From: CAVYXK01 sp963708245
GTDB lineage: Bacteria > Pseudomonadota > Alphaproteobacteria > Acetobacterales > Acetobacteraceae
Length of the DNA: 64,000 bases
Direction: 5' to 3'
Assembly (NCBI GenBank): GCA_963708245.1
Contig: OY970201.1
Coordinates: 5,146,001-5,210,000 of the forward strand
Under the pieces are notes generated by a model that had not been told where the DNA came from, did not search any database, and worked only from the letters and a program-made list of their open reading frames with translations. This document shows, piece after piece, positions 15,914 through 24,945 of the stretch. The position numbers and the translations under genes were made by a program. Position 1 is the stretch's first letter. Each line of letters starts with the position of its first letter.

Positions 15914-18900
15914 ATGTCCCGACCCCATCTGCTGGATGCACTGCGTGACCGTGTGCTGCTGTGCGACGGCGCCATGGGCACCCGCGCCCAGGAACTCAAC
16001 CTGGACGTGGAGCGCGATTACTGGGGCAAGGAGAACTGCACCGACGTGCTGACGCTGTCGTGCCCCGACCTGGTGCGCGAGATCCACCGCGGCTATTTCG
16101 AGGCCGGCGCCGACATGGTCGAGACCAACAGCTTTGGCGGCTCGCCGATCACCCTGGGCGAGTTCGGGTTGGCCGACCGCGCCTTCGAGATCAACAAACG
16201 GGCCGGTGAGTTGGCGCGCGAGGCGGCGGAAAGCTTTGCCGACGGGCGGCATCGCTGGGTGCTGGGCAGCCTCGGCCCGGGCACCAAGCTGCCGACTCTG
16301 GGCAACATCGCGTATGACCCGCTCGAGACGGCGCTTGCCGAACAGTGTCGCGGGCTGATTGCCGGCGGGGTCGATGCAATCCTTATCGAGACCTGCCAAG
16401 ACACCTTGCAGATCAAAGCGGCGGTGAACGGTGCCAAGATCGCCCGCGCTGAGGCCAGCACCAACACCCCGGTGTTTGTTCAGGTGACAGTTGAAACCAC
16501 TGGCAGCCTGCTGGTCGGCCCGGATATTGGTGTTGCCGCCGCGGTGGTGGCGGCGCTCGACGTGCCGCTGATGGGACTGAATTGCGCCACCGGCCCGCAG
16601 GAGATGGCCGAGCATCTGCACTGGCTGTCTGGCAACTGGCCGGGCCTGCTGTCCGTGCAGCCTAATGCCGGGCTGCCGGAGCTGGTCGATGGAAACCCAC
16701 ACTATCCGCTGGGCGCCGCTGAGCTGGCGAGCTGGCTCGAGCGGTTCGTGGCGGAAGACGGCGTGAATCTGATCGGCGGTTGCTGCGGTACCTCGATCGA
16801 GCACATTGCCGCGCTGGATGCGATGCTGCGCAAGCGTGGGGGATTTCGTCCGGCGCCAGTTCCGCGCAAGCAGGTCTGGGTGCCCAGCGTGGCGTCCCTG
16901 TATCAGGCGGTGCCGCTGCGGCAGGAAAACGCGTTCTTCGCTATCGGCGAGCGCTGCAATGCCAATGGCTCCCGCCGGTGGCGCGAGTTGCAGGAGACCG
17001 GAGACTGGGACGGCTGCGTGGCGATGGGCCGCGAGCAGGTCGGTGAAGGCTCCAACGCGCTGGATGTGTGCACCGCGTTTGTCGGCCGCGACGAGATGGG
17101 CGAGATGACCGAGGTAGTGCGCCGCTTCAACTCCTCGGTGAACGCGCCGCTGGTGATCGACAGCACCGAGACGCCGGTGATCGAGGCGGCGCTGAAGCTG
17201 TACGGCGGCAAGCCGATCATCAATTCGATCAATTTCGAGGACGGCGAGAAGCACGCCTCCGACCGGCTGGTGCTGGCGAAACGCTTCGGTGCCGCGGTGA
17301 TCGCACTGACCATTGACGAGCAGGGCATGGCGAAGACCGCCGAGCGCAAGCTGGCGGTGGCGCGGCGGTTGGTTTCGTTCGCCTGCGACCGCTACGCCTT
17401 GGCGCAGTCCGATCTGCTGATCGACCCGCTGACCTTCACCATCGCCACCGGCAATGAGGACGACCGCAAGCTCGGTTTGTGGACGCTGGAGGGCATCAAG
17501 GCGATCCGTGCGGAATTCCCCGACATCCAGATCATTCTCGGCCTGTCGAATATCAGCTTCGGGTTGAATCCGGCGGCGCGCGCAGTCCTGAACTCAGTGT
17601 TCCTGGATCACGCGGTGCGTGCTGGCATGACCGGGGCGATCGTGCATGTGTCGAAGATCCGGCCGCTGCATTTGATCGCACCGGAGGAGGTCGCGGTCGC
17701 CGAGGACCTGATCTTCGATCGCCGGCGCGATGGGTATGATCCATTGCAGCGGCTTCTCGAGATATTTGCCGACCGCAAGCTGGCGGATGCGACGGTAAAG
17801 CATCGTGCGGCGACCGCCGAGGGACGGTTGAAGGACCGCATCGTCGATGGCGACCGCAAGGGGCTGACCGATGACCTGGACGAGGCGCTGACGCGCCTGT
17901 CGCCGCTCGACATCATCAACACCGTCCTGCTGGATGGGATGAAGGTGGTGGGTGAGCTGTTTGGCGCCGGCAAGATGCAGCTTCCCTTCGTGCTGCAGAG
18001 CGCGGAGACGATGAAAGCCGCCGTGGCTTACCTGGAGCCGTTCATGGAGCGGGTCGAGGGCCAGGAGAAGGGCACCATCGTGCTGGCGACCGTGAAAGGT
18101 GACGTGCACGATATCGGCAAGAACCTGGTCGATATCATCCTGACCAACAACGGGTATCGGGTCGTCAACCTCGGCATCAAGGTGCCGCTGCCGGACATGC
18201 TGACGGCGGTACGCGAGCATCGTGCGCATGCCATCGGCATGTCGGGCCTGCTGGTGAAATCCACCGTGGTGATGCGCGAGAACCTGGAGGAGATGTCGCG
18301 CCAGGGGCTGGAGATCCCCGTGCTGCTGGGTGGGGCGGCGCTGACTCGCGGCTATGTGGAGGATGATTGCGTCCGTGCATATGCGAGCGGACGCGTGGCC
18401 TATGCGCGCGATGCGTTCGACGGACTGCACCTGATGGACAAGGTCACCGGCAACGGGTTCGACGATTACTTGGCGGCGGTGCAGGCGCGGCGCCGCGGCA
18501 AGCCGCGCAACACGGCGCGCAGGCTGGGCGAAGCGGATGCGCGCGCGTTCCGGCCGATCGATGTTGGCGCGGTGCAGGAGCGGCGGCGGCGGATCACGCG
18601 AGGGGTGGAGATTCCGCGTCCGCCGTTCTGGGGTTCGCGCGTTTTGGAAGCGGCGCCAAAGGCGATCGTGCCGTTCATCAATGAGCGCAGCCTGTATCAG
18701 TTCCAATGGGGCTTCCGGAAACAGGGGCGGTCGCTGGAAGATTTTCTGGGGTGGGCGAAGCAGGAACTGCGGCCGGTGATGCGGCGCATGTTGGGGTTGT
18801 GCGAGGTGGAGGGAATTTTGGCGCCGCGCGCCGCGTATGGGTACTGGAAAGCGGCCGGGCAGGGGAATGACCTGATCGTGTTCGCCGAGGATGGGATGAC

Positions 18901-19399
18901 CGAGGTGGCCCGGTTCACGTTGCCTCGGCAGCCGAAGGAGGATGGGGAGTGCATCGCCGACCTCTTCCGCGATGTAGATGACGTGGAACGCGACGTGATC
19001 GGCTTGCAGGTGGTGACGATCGGGCAAAAAGCATCCGAGACCGCGCGCGTCTGGTTCGAGGACAATCGGTACCAGGATTATCTCTATCTGCACGGGTTGT
19101 CGGTGGAGATGGCGGAGGCGATGGCGGAGTACGTGCACAAGCGCATCCGTGCGGAGCTGGGCTTTGCCGGGGAGGATGCGCGGGATATCGAGAAGATGCT
19201 GGCGCAGGGCTACCGGGGGTCTCGGTATTCATTCGGCTATCCGGCGTGCCCGAAACTGGAGGACCAGGCGCCGCTGCTGGCGCTGCTAGGGGCGGATCGG
19301 GTCGGGGTGTCGCTGTCTGATGAGCTTCAGTTGTATCCGGAACAATCTACCAGCGCGATCGTGGTGCTAAATCCGAAGGCGAAATATTTTTCGGTGTAG
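15914..19399 (+). CDS. metH: Cobalamin-dependent methionine synthase
   Basis: Full-length MetH (1161 residues), transferring the methyl group of methyltetrahydrofolate to homocysteine via cobalamin. The homocysteine domain has zinc ligands C224, C290 and C291 (GGCCGT). The folate domain follows (FAIGERCNANGSR, VIDSTE). The cap and cobalamin domains carry the D730-V-H-D-I-G-K signature and GMSGLLVKS, and the C-terminal SAM activation domain ends at about 1150 (RGSRYSFGYPACPKLED). The frame is uninterrupted. It is the second gene of the ArsR-methyltransferase operon. No cobalamin riboswitch is visible in the short leader. Confidence 0.97.
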   Translation: MSRPHLLDALRDRVLLCDGAMGTRAQELNLDVERDYWGKENCTDVLTLSCPDLVREIHRGYFEAGADMVETNSFGGSPITLGEFGLADRAFEINKRAGELAREAAESFADGRHRWVLGSLGPGTKLPTLGNIAYDPLETALAEQCRGLIAGGVDAILIETCQDTLQIKAAVNGAKIARAEASTNTPVFVQVTVETTGSLLVGPDIGVAAAVVAALDVPLMGLNCATGPQEMAEHLHWLSGNWPGLLSVQPNAGLPELVDGNPHYPLGAAELASWLERFVAEDGVNLIGGCCGTSIEHIAALDAMLRKRGGFRPAPVPRKQVWVPSVASLYQAVPLRQENAFFAIGERCNANGSRRWRELQETGDWDGCVAMGREQVGEGSNALDVCTAFVGRDEMGEMTEVVRRFNSSVNAPLVIDSTETPVIEAALKLYGGKPIINSINFEDGEKHASDRLVLAKRFGAAVIALTIDEQGMAKTAERKLAVARRLVSFACDRYALAQSDLLIDPLTFTIATGNEDDRKLGLWTLEGIKAIRAEFPDIQIILGLSNISFGLNPAARAVLNSVFLDHAVRAGMTGAIVHVSKIRPLHLIAPEEVAVAEDLIFDRRRDGYDPLQRLLEIFADRKLADATVKHRAATAEGRLKDRIVDGDRKGLTDDLDEALTRLSPLDIINTVLLDGMKVVGELFGAGKMQLPFVLQSAETMKAAVAYLEPFMERVEGQEKGTIVLATVKGDVHDIGKNLVDIILTNNGYRVVNLGIKVPLPDMLTAVREHRAHAIGMSGLLVKSTVVMRENLEEMSRQGLEIPVLLGGAALTRGYVEDDCVRAYASGRVAYARDAFDGLHLMDKVTGNGFDDYLAAVQARRRGKPRNTARRLGEADARAFRPIDVGAVQERRRRITRGVEIPRPPFWGSRVLEAAPKAIVPFINERSLYQFQWGFRKQGRSLEDFLGWAKQELRPVMRRMLGLCEVEGILAPRAAYGYWKAAGQGNDLIVFAEDGMTEVARFTLPRQPKEDGECIADLFRDVDDVERDVIGLQVVTIGQKASETARVWFEDNRYQDYLYLHGLSVEMAEAMAEYVHKRIRAELGFAGEDARDIEKMLAQGYRGSRYSFGYPACPKLEDQAPLLALLGADRVGVSLSDELQLYPEQSTSAIVVLNPKAKYFSV

Positions 19400-19435
19400 A
19401 GCCTGGCCGCTGACGGGAGCAAGGCTTGGCTCGTC

Positions 19436-19455
19436 ATGCCTGCGCAAGCAGGCAT
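19436..19455. repeat. Short hairpin repeat downstream of metH
   Basis: Perfect 8-bp stem ATGCCTGC (19436-19443) / GCAGGCAT (19448-19455) with a GCAA tetraloop, 37 bases after the metH stop. Its translated form (MPACAGM on the reverse strand) resembles a common intergenic repeat of Proteobacteria. It may stabilise or end the metH transcript. The remaining bases between 19400 and 19588 show nothing else. Confidence 0.6.
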
Positions 19456-19588
19456 CCATCGGACGGCGTTGGGCTGCGACTCCCCTGCGATCTCATCGTA
19501 GAGATCACGTCGCGTCGGATCGGGCAGGTATGGCGACGGAAAGCCGGCACCGCTTCTACAGGCGGTCGGGTGGTGGTATGGTGCGAGC

Positions 19589-20185
19589 ATGAATGTCGCT
19601 CTGCACAAGCCGTGGACCGTGGGTGAGTTCCTTGTCTGGGAGGAACGGCAGGAGCTGCGCTACGAATTCGACGGAGTTCGGCCCGTCGCGATGGTTGGCG
19701 GGACGGTGAACCATAACGTGATTGCAGGGAATGTTTTCGCAGCACTGCGGGAGCGCCTGCGGAGCGGGGCATGTCGTGTGTTCATGGACAGCATGAAGAT
19801 CGAGGTGGCGGGCAAGGTCCGCTACCCGGATGTGGTCGTCTCCTGCTCGCCGGCTGCCGGTGACGCGACGTTACTGCCCGATCCGGTCGTCGTCTTCGAG
19901 GTGCTGAGCGAGGGTACATATCGGCCAGACTGGTATGACAAGAACGAGGAATATCGCGATACGCCTTCGATCGTTCGGTACGTCATGCTCGAGCAGGACA
20001 CGTTGCACGGGACAATGTTTTGTCGCGAGGGCGAGCGCTGGATCGGCACTTTGCTAGGACGTAATGCAGTGATCGACATGCCGGAGATCGATGTCGCGTT
20101 GAAGCTGACAGATGCATATGAGGGCGTTGAGTTTCCGACGCCGACGGACGAGCAAGCGTCTTCCGAACCAACCCAGCACGAATAG
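19589..20185 (+). CDS. Uma2-family (DUF820) putative restriction-like endonuclease
   Basis: 198-residue protein of the Uma2 family, a PD-(D/E)xK nuclease fold abundant in some genomes and of uncertain function. Visible are the family N-terminus (WTVGEFLVWEERQELRYEFDG), the catalytic region RYPDVVVSC and VVVFEVLSEGT, and the WYDKNEEYRDTPSI helix. It stands alone, without a partner gene. ATG 19589 begins directly at the family's usual N-terminus. Whether it cleaves DNA cannot be told from sequence. Confidence 0.88.
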   Translation: MNVALHKPWTVGEFLVWEERQELRYEFDGVRPVAMVGGTVNHNVIAGNVFAALRERLRSGACRVFMDSMKIEVAGKVRYPDVVVSCSPAAGDATLLPDPVVVFEVLSEGTYRPDWYDKNEEYRDTPSIVRYVMLEQDTLHGTMFCREGERWIGTLLGRNAVIDMPEIDVALKLTDAYEGVEFPTPTDEQASSEPTQHE

Positions 20186-20235
20186 AGCGTGCACGGTCAG
20201 GTCCCTCTCTCCGCGCAGAACGCGAGAGGTGTAGT

Positions 20236-20499
20236 TCATGCTGCAACAGCCGGGCGTGCAGCGTGGATCGCACGGATGCTGGTTGGCGGCGGCGCGAGTG
20301 CCGGCGCCAGTGCAGCATCGAGTTGCTTTTGACTGAAATGCCGGCGCAGCGCGGCTTGTCCGGCGCGTGACAGCGCCTCGTCGCGGGCGGGATCGGCATG
20401 CAGCTCCAGGATCAGTAGTGCCAATCCCTGCGCATCCGGGGCTACCGACCCGGCGAGTGTCGCATAGTCAGACGTGGATGCCCGGCTTTCGCCGGACAT
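20236..20499 (-). pseudogene. Possible C-terminal remnant of a glycosyltransferase
   Basis: 87-residue frame whose core (QGLALLILELHADPARDEAL, then QAALRRHFSQKQLDAAL) resembles the C-terminal helices of GT4-type glycosyltransferases, where a residue-count helix is followed by a basic helix with FS. No catalytic part is present upstream, where pcaG and repeat sequence lie. I regard it as a decayed end of a gene; it could also be a chance frame in GC-rich DNA. Confidence 0.3.
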
Positions 20500-20617
20500 A
20501 ACGGGTAGGCGATGCCGCTGCGCAGCCCCCTACCGACACATCCGACGCCGTTGGCTTTCCGGACCGCCCCGACAGGACTACGATCGCGGCATGAAAGTCG
20601 GCGGAAAGGGTTCAAAA

Positions 20618-21154
20618 ATGCCGATCGCAACCGCCAGCCAGACTATCGGTCCCTACTGGCACCTGCTCGAGGATCCGTCCTGGGCCGACCTGACCCGCTT
20701 CGGTGCCGAGCGTGCTTATCCGGAGCGCGAGCGGATCACGCTGAGCGGCATCCTCACCGACGGAGACGGATTGCCGTTTCCCGATGCCTGCATCGAGATC
20801 TGGCAATCCGATCCGGCTGCGTGCGATACGTTTCCCGCATTCGGCCGCTGCGGCACCAATCGCGACGGCGCGTTTCGCTTTATCACGCTGAAGCCGGGGC
20901 CGGTGCCGGGGCGCGGGAATGCGCAGCAGGCACCGCATATCGCGGTGATGATTCTGTCACGCGGGCTGATGCGGGGGCTGGCGACGCGGGTCTATTTTCC
21001 GGGCGAGAAGCTGAACGAGACTGATCCTTTATTGGCCTCGATCGAGGATCCGGCTCGGCGCGCCACGCTGATCGCACGACCGGACGGTCCGGCGAGCTGG
21101 CGGATGGATATTTGCCTACAGGGCGCGAACGAGACGGTGTTTTTGGATGTTTAG
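20618..21154 (+). CDS. pcaG: Protocatechuate 3,4-dioxygenase alpha-subunit-like protein, orphan
   Basis: 178-residue intradiol dioxygenase-fold protein: SQTIGPYWH at the N-terminus, then ITLSGILTDGDGLPFPDACIEIWQSDP, FGRCGTNRDGAFRF, and the C-terminal PHIAVMILSRGLMRGLATRVYF (each quoted in part). These are marks of the alpha subunit, which lacks the iron ligands and pairs with PcaH. Neither pcaH nor any other beta-ketoadipate gene is nearby, so the beta subunit must be elsewhere or lost. GGAAAGGG nine bases before ATG 20618 decides the start over two upstream candidates. Confidence 0.83.
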   Translation: MPIATASQTIGPYWHLLEDPSWADLTRFGAERAYPERERITLSGILTDGDGLPFPDACIEIWQSDPAACDTFPAFGRCGTNRDGAFRFITLKPGPVPGRGNAQQAPHIAVMILSRGLMRGLATRVYFPGEKLNETDPLLASIEDPARRATLIARPDGPASWRMDICLQGANETVFLDV

Positions 21155-21195
21155 AGCGCGTTCATCCTGACTGGAAACGCCGGGCCAACTTCACC

Positions 21196-21216
21196 TCTCC
21201 CGCTCTCTGCGGGAGA
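21196..21216. repeat. Hairpin of the dispersed CTCCC repeat
   Basis: Perfect 8-bp stem TCTCCCGC (21196-21203) / GCGGGAGA (21209-21216) between pcaG and the next gene. Its flanks (caacttcacc before, gcggcgggtgaggg after) match those of the hairpin at 29798, which identifies both as copies of one repeat of about 70 bases. Confidence 0.65.
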
Positions 21217-21252
21217 AGCCTGTCCCGAGGGTCGCCGCGCACAGTGCGGCGG

Positions 21253-21966
21253 GTGAGGGACTTGGCCCGGCGCGACCACGCCGTCATCGCCCGAATCGCA
21301 GCGCTGCATCCGGCCAACACCGCCGAGGCCGATGTTGCCGCGCTCTATGTCGCTGCCTCCGAGCAGTGGAAGGACTGCCTGCGTCTCGCCCAGGAAGCAG
21401 ACACATCGTCATACTGGGCACAGAAATGCCGCGCCCAGGCCAATAGCATGATGCGCCAAGCGCAGAGTGCGCTCAGGCTGCTGCTGTGCATGCAGGCAGC
21501 GCGACAGAGGCTAGAGAAGAACCAAGAAGCCCGCGACCGCGCCGCCCGGACCGAGCATTGCGCCATCGCTCTGATGGCGCAGGCATTGTCACCACAGCCG
21601 ACACCCGCCGCGACAGCCGAGCCACCGCCGCCGGCGTCAGAGCCGCAACCGGAACCTGAGCCAGTAGACGAACCGCAGTCCGACCTGGTCGCCGCCCGCC
21701 GCGGCAATCTGCCGGATGGGGCAGGTGCCCGACAACATCTCCTCCCGCCCGCCCGACGACGACTTGCTAATCGCCGCTTAGTGCTCCCCCTCCCCTTGCA
21801 GGAGGGGTTGGGGGAGGGGGCCGCGCCAGCGAGGCACCATGCCGCCAGCCGCGACGACCTCGCGGGAGTGAGTTGGGGCAGGGGGACCCAATCGAACCGG
21901 ATGAGAGCCTCACCCCGGCAGAACCCTCACCGCAACCCATGGGGTAAGAATACCAGGCGCCTTTGA
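21253..21966 (+). CDS. Unknown helical protein with repeat-derived C-terminus
   Basis: The core (about 21280-21700) encodes alpha-helical sequence: ADVAALYVAASEQWKDCLRL, MMRQAQSALRLLLCMQAARQ, NQEARDRAARTEHCAIALMA, followed by a Pro/Glu-rich linker. The type is familiar from unannotated proteins of Acetobacteraceae but has no known function. GTG 21253 is the first usable start and lies at the edge of an intergenic repeat; the last ~60 residues read through another G/C-rich repeat (from 21784). Both ends may therefore be artefacts of repeat insertion, and the gene may be a fragment. Confidence 0.5.
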   Translation: MRDLARRDHAVIARIAALHPANTAEADVAALYVAASEQWKDCLRLAQEADTSSYWAQKCRAQANSMMRQAQSALRLLLCMQAARQRLEKNQEARDRAARTEHCAIALMAQALSPQPTPAATAEPPPPASEPQPEPEPVDEPQSDLVAARRGNLPDGAGARQHLLPPARRRLANRRLVLPLPLQEGLGEGAAPARHHAASRDDLAGVSWGRGTQSNRMRASPRQNPHRNPWGKNTRRL

Positions 21967-22226
21967 TGTTGACCCTTGCACGGCGAAAGGCGGCGGAATG
22001 CGCTTCGCTTTTCCGCCCTACCGGAGCGCATGGCGAGGCAGCCGCAAGGGCGGTTGGTATAACTTCAGAAGAAACCACGGATCTAGGCTGACGGACGCAG
22101 CTAGTGCATGGTGATCCCACTGTCTCACACACAGCGAAATGAGACGGCTATGAGAACAGACCGCATCCATCATGACGGGAACATATACGCCTCTCCGCTC
22201 GCGGGAGCGGTGGACGTGCGAGGCTA
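21784..22226. other. Repeat-rich stretch before the cupin gene
   Basis: From 21784 to 21822 there is another CTCCCC/GGGGAG hairpin cluster of the dispersed repeat family, then Pro-rich frame ends. From 21967 to 22226 no coding character, RNA gene or clear terminator is seen. The inverted pieces TCTCAC near 22122 and ATGAGA near 22139 are weak and probably chance. Confidence 0.4.
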
Positions 22227-22742
22227 CTACGCCGTTGCCGCCTCGACCGCCTCGTACGGAAGCCGCCGGACGCGGTCCATGTTCACGCCTTCGATGCGCA
22301 GGAGCCGCGTGGAACCCTCGCGCCGCGGCGAATGCAACACGCCCGGTTCATACAAATACGCCATGCCTGGAGTCAGCGTATAGTCGCGAACGTGGCGCGC
22401 CTTGCCAGGCGCGGTAGCAGTCGGCCGCGCCAGGCACTCCCAATCGGTCATGATCGTCTCGCCGGAGGCTTGGCCGTAGATCGCCCAGGACGGACCATGG
22501 TCGTGCGGCTTCGAGTTCTTCGCACCGTGGTAGCTGTGCGCGAGGATGGTGAAGCCGAGCTCCGGATCCTCGTACAACACTTTCCGCTCCGGCCCGTCCG
22601 GCTGGATATAGGTCTCGACGAACTCACGATCCTTCAACGCATCCTGCACCAGCTTGCAGACGTGCTGGCGACCTTGCGGGCCGGGATCGGCGGCCAGTGC
22701 CTGCCGACAATCGGCCGCGAACTGTTCGAGCGTGATAGCCAT
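22227..22742 (-). CDS. Cupin-type protein, cysteine-dioxygenase-like
   Basis: 171-residue protein with a cupin core: a metal-binding motif KPHDHGPSWAIYGQASGET around residue 78 and a second strand region YLYEPGVLHSPRRE around residue 130, as in cysteine dioxygenase-like and related thiol dioxygenases. Two histidines of HDHG and the later H are likely metal ligands. AGGAGA upstream supports ATG 22742. It is the second gene of a minus-strand pair with 22764-23186 (21-base gap) and is divergent from a GMC oxidoreductase. The substrate is unknown. Confidence 0.65.
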   Translation of the reverse strand: MAITLEQFAADCRQALAADPGPQGRQHVCKLVQDALKDREFVETYIQPDGPERKVLYEDPELGFTILAHSYHGAKNSKPHDHGPSWAIYGQASGETIMTDWECLARPTATAPGKARHVRDYTLTPGMAYLYEPGVLHSPRREGSTRLLRIEGVNMDRVRRLPYEAVEAATA

Positions 22743-22763
22743 CGCATGCGTCTCCTGAATTAG

Positions 22764-23186
22764 TTACCGACGATACGGATAACAGCGGGCCCGGTCCAGC
22801 GCGATACCGAAATGCTCAGCCAGCGCGCGGATCGCCTCGCCGTGTTGCGGATAGGGATCGGCATTGGCCGGCCCCACAATGATCGGGCTGAACGACCGGT
22901 CCGGCTTGCCGCCTGGCGGCAGCATCGCGGTGACCAGCGCCTTGCCGTCCGTGTCGCGTAGCGTGAGAAACAACGGCATCTCGCGCCGCGCGTGCGCCTC
23001 GAGCCCAATCGCCTGCTCGAAAAACACGTTGGAGGCGGGTCGGAAACTGGCTTCCGCCTTCTCACGCTCGCGGCGGAAATACTTCTCCACCGCGTGGCGC
23101 ATATCCTGCGATTCCGCCGCCGCTTCACCTTCGGTCACGACCCGGAACCAGGTCAGATCGCCCGGTGCGTCGCACACATACTCCAT
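22764..23186 (-). CDS. Unknown conserved-type protein paired with the cupin gene
   Basis: 140-residue soluble protein: WFRVVTEGEAAAES near the start, then a basic helix HAVEKYFRREREKAEASF, a strand-rich middle (EMPLFLTLRDTDGKALVTAM) and C-terminal HGEAIRALAEHFGIALDRA. No signal peptide or recognised motif. GGGAGG nine bases upstream supports ATG 23186 over a longer frame starting at 23282. It likely forms a two-gene operon with the cupin gene downstream. No function can be assigned. Confidence 0.6.
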   Translation of the reverse strand: MEYVCDAPGDLTWFRVVTEGEAAAESQDMRHAVEKYFRREREKAEASFRPASNVFFEQAIGLEAHARREMPLFLTLRDTDGKALVTAMLPPGGKPDRSFSPIIVGPANADPYPQHGEAIRALAEHFGIALDRARCYPYRR

Positions 23187-23280
23187 GCGTTCCCTCCCTG
23201 GCATTGCCGGCTGCCTTGGATTGGCGTCCGAGCGAAGCTTAGGATGGCGCGCACCGACAATCAATCGCGTGGGGAGGAGC

Positions 23281-24945
23281 ATGGCAGTGCAGCCGGGCGA
23301 GCGAAGCGCCGATGTGTTCGATTACGTGATCGTCGGCAGCGGCGCGGCCGGCTCGGTGCTGGCGCACCGGCTGACCGAAGATCCCGGGGTCAAGGTGTGC
23401 GTGCTGGAAGCGGGGCCGCCCGACCGGCACCCGTACATCCACGTGCCCGGCGGGTTCATCAAGATGTTATTCAACCCGCAGTACACATGGCAATTCAAGA
23501 CCGAGCCCGGCGACGGCACCGCCGGGCGGCAGATCCCGACCACGCAAGGCCGCACCCTGGGCGGGTCGAGCTCGATCAACGGCATGGTGTACAACCGCGG
23601 TCAGCGCGCCGATTTCGACACCTGGGCGCAACGCGGCAACCGCGGCTGGTCCTATCTGGATGTGCTGCCCTATTTCAAGCGCACCGAACGGCGCCTGGGC
23701 CTGTGCGACACGCGCTATCACGGCACCGAGGGGCGCCTGCCCGTCACCGACATCGACTGGATACATCCGATCTGCGAAGCCTTCATCGAGGGTGCGGTGC
23801 AGCTCGGCGTCCCCCGCTGCGCGGACTACAACGGCGAGGCGCAGGAAGGCGTGGGGTATTTTCAGCGGGCGATCTATCGCGGTTGGCGCCACTCTGCCGC
23901 GCGCGTCTTCCTGCATCCGGCGCGGGCACGCGGACTGGCGGTGCGCACCGATGCGTGTGCCGCGGCGATCCTGTTCGACGGCAAGCGCGCGGTTGGAGTG
24001 CGATATGTCGACGAGCGCCAGCGTTCCGAGCAGCACGAGGTGCACGCCCGAAAGGAGGTGATCGTCTGCTGCGGCACCGCGAACACCGCCAAGCTGTTGC
24101 AGATCTCCGGTGTCGGACCGGGGCCGTTGCTGGCCTCGATCGGCGTGCCTGTGGTGCACGAGCTGCCCGGCGTGGGAGAGAATTTCCGCGACCACTACTC
24201 GGTGCGTTTCGTCGCCCGGGTGAAGGGCATCCGCACGATGAACGAGCTGTCACGCGGGCTCGCGCTGGCCGGCCAGATCGCGCGCTGGACAGCCGGCCGC
24301 CCAAGCATCCTCGCGCTCAGCCCATCGCTGGTTCACTGGTTCTGGAAATCCGACGACACACTGGATTTCGCCGACCTGCAGGGCGTGTTCAGCCCAGCAA
24401 GCTACAAGGAGGGCTTCGTTGGGTTGCTGGATGACTATCCGGGCATGACCTGCGGCGTGTGGCAGCACCGGCCCGAGAGCACCGGTTACGTGCGTGCCCG
24501 CTCCGCCGATCCGTTCGAGGATCCTGCGATTCAACCCAATTACCTCGCACATCCGACCGACCGCGCGGTGCTGCTGGCCGGCATGAAGCTGGCGCGGCGG
24601 CTGTTGCGCTCGCCCGCGCTGGCCGCTTGGTTCGACCACGAGTCATTGCCAGGCGGCCGCGTGCAGTCTGACAACGAGTTGTTGGATTTCGCGCGTCGCT
24701 ACGGCTCGACTTCATATCATCTGATCGGCACCGCGCGGATGGGTCCGGCGAGCGATCCAACCGCTGTGGTGGATGACGAGCTGCGCGTGCATGGAATGCA
24801 GGGGCTGCGAGTGGTAGATGCGTCGATCATGCCCGTGATGCCGTCGGCGAACACCTACGCCTCGACGATGATGATCGCCGAGAAGGCGGCCGACCTGATC
24901 CGCGGACGGCCGGCGCTGCAGCCGGTGGAGGGCGTGGCGGCGTGA
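23281..24945 (+). CDS. GMC-family FAD oxidoreductase (choline dehydrogenase-like)
   Basis: 554-residue GMC oxidoreductase, oxidising alcohols with FAD. The N-terminal FAD motif is YVIVGSGAAGSVLAHRL near residue 15, with GRTLGGSSSINGMVYNRG (GMC signature 1) near 83 and GTANTAKLLQISGVGP (signature 2) near 266. The C-terminus has YHLIGTARMG with the catalytic His and NTYASTMMIAEKAADLI. GGGGAGGAGC immediately before ATG 23281 fixes the start. It is divergent from the cupin pair, 94 bases away. Choline itself is only one of many possible substrates. Confidence 0.9.
   Translation: MAVQPGERSADVFDYVIVGSGAAGSVLAHRLTEDPGVKVCVLEAGPPDRHPYIHVPGGFIKMLFNPQYTWQFKTEPGDGTAGRQIPTTQGRTLGGSSSINGMVYNRGQRADFDTWAQRGNRGWSYLDVLPYFKRTERRLGLCDTRYHGTEGRLPVTDIDWIHPICEAFIEGAVQLGVPRCADYNGEAQEGVGYFQRAIYRGWRHSAARVFLHPARARGLAVRTDACAAAILFDGKRAVGVRYVDERQRSEQHEVHARKEVIVCCGTANTAKLLQISGVGPGPLLASIGVPVVHELPGVGENFRDHYSVRFVARVKGIRTMNELSRGLALAGQIARWTAGRPSILALSPSLVHWFWKSDDTLDFADLQGVFSPASYKEGFVGLLDDYPGMTCGVWQHRPESTGYVRARSADPFEDPAIQPNYLAHPTDRAVLLAGMKLARRLLRSPALAAWFDHESLPGGRVQSDNELLDFARRYGSTSYHLIGTARMGPASDPTAVVDDELRVHGMQGLRVVDASIMPVMPSANTYASTMMIAEKAADLIRGRPALQPVEGVAA

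Noticed and set aside
15674..19138. Very long minus-strand frames opposite metH and its upstream gene
   Set aside because: They are rich in Arg, His and Gln, lack motifs, and lie exactly over strongly conserved genes on the plus strand; an effect of GC-rich codon use.
19327..19608. 93-residue minus-strand frame between metH and the Uma2 gene
   Set aside because: Includes the translated hairpin repeat (MPACAGM) and overlaps both genes; not coding.
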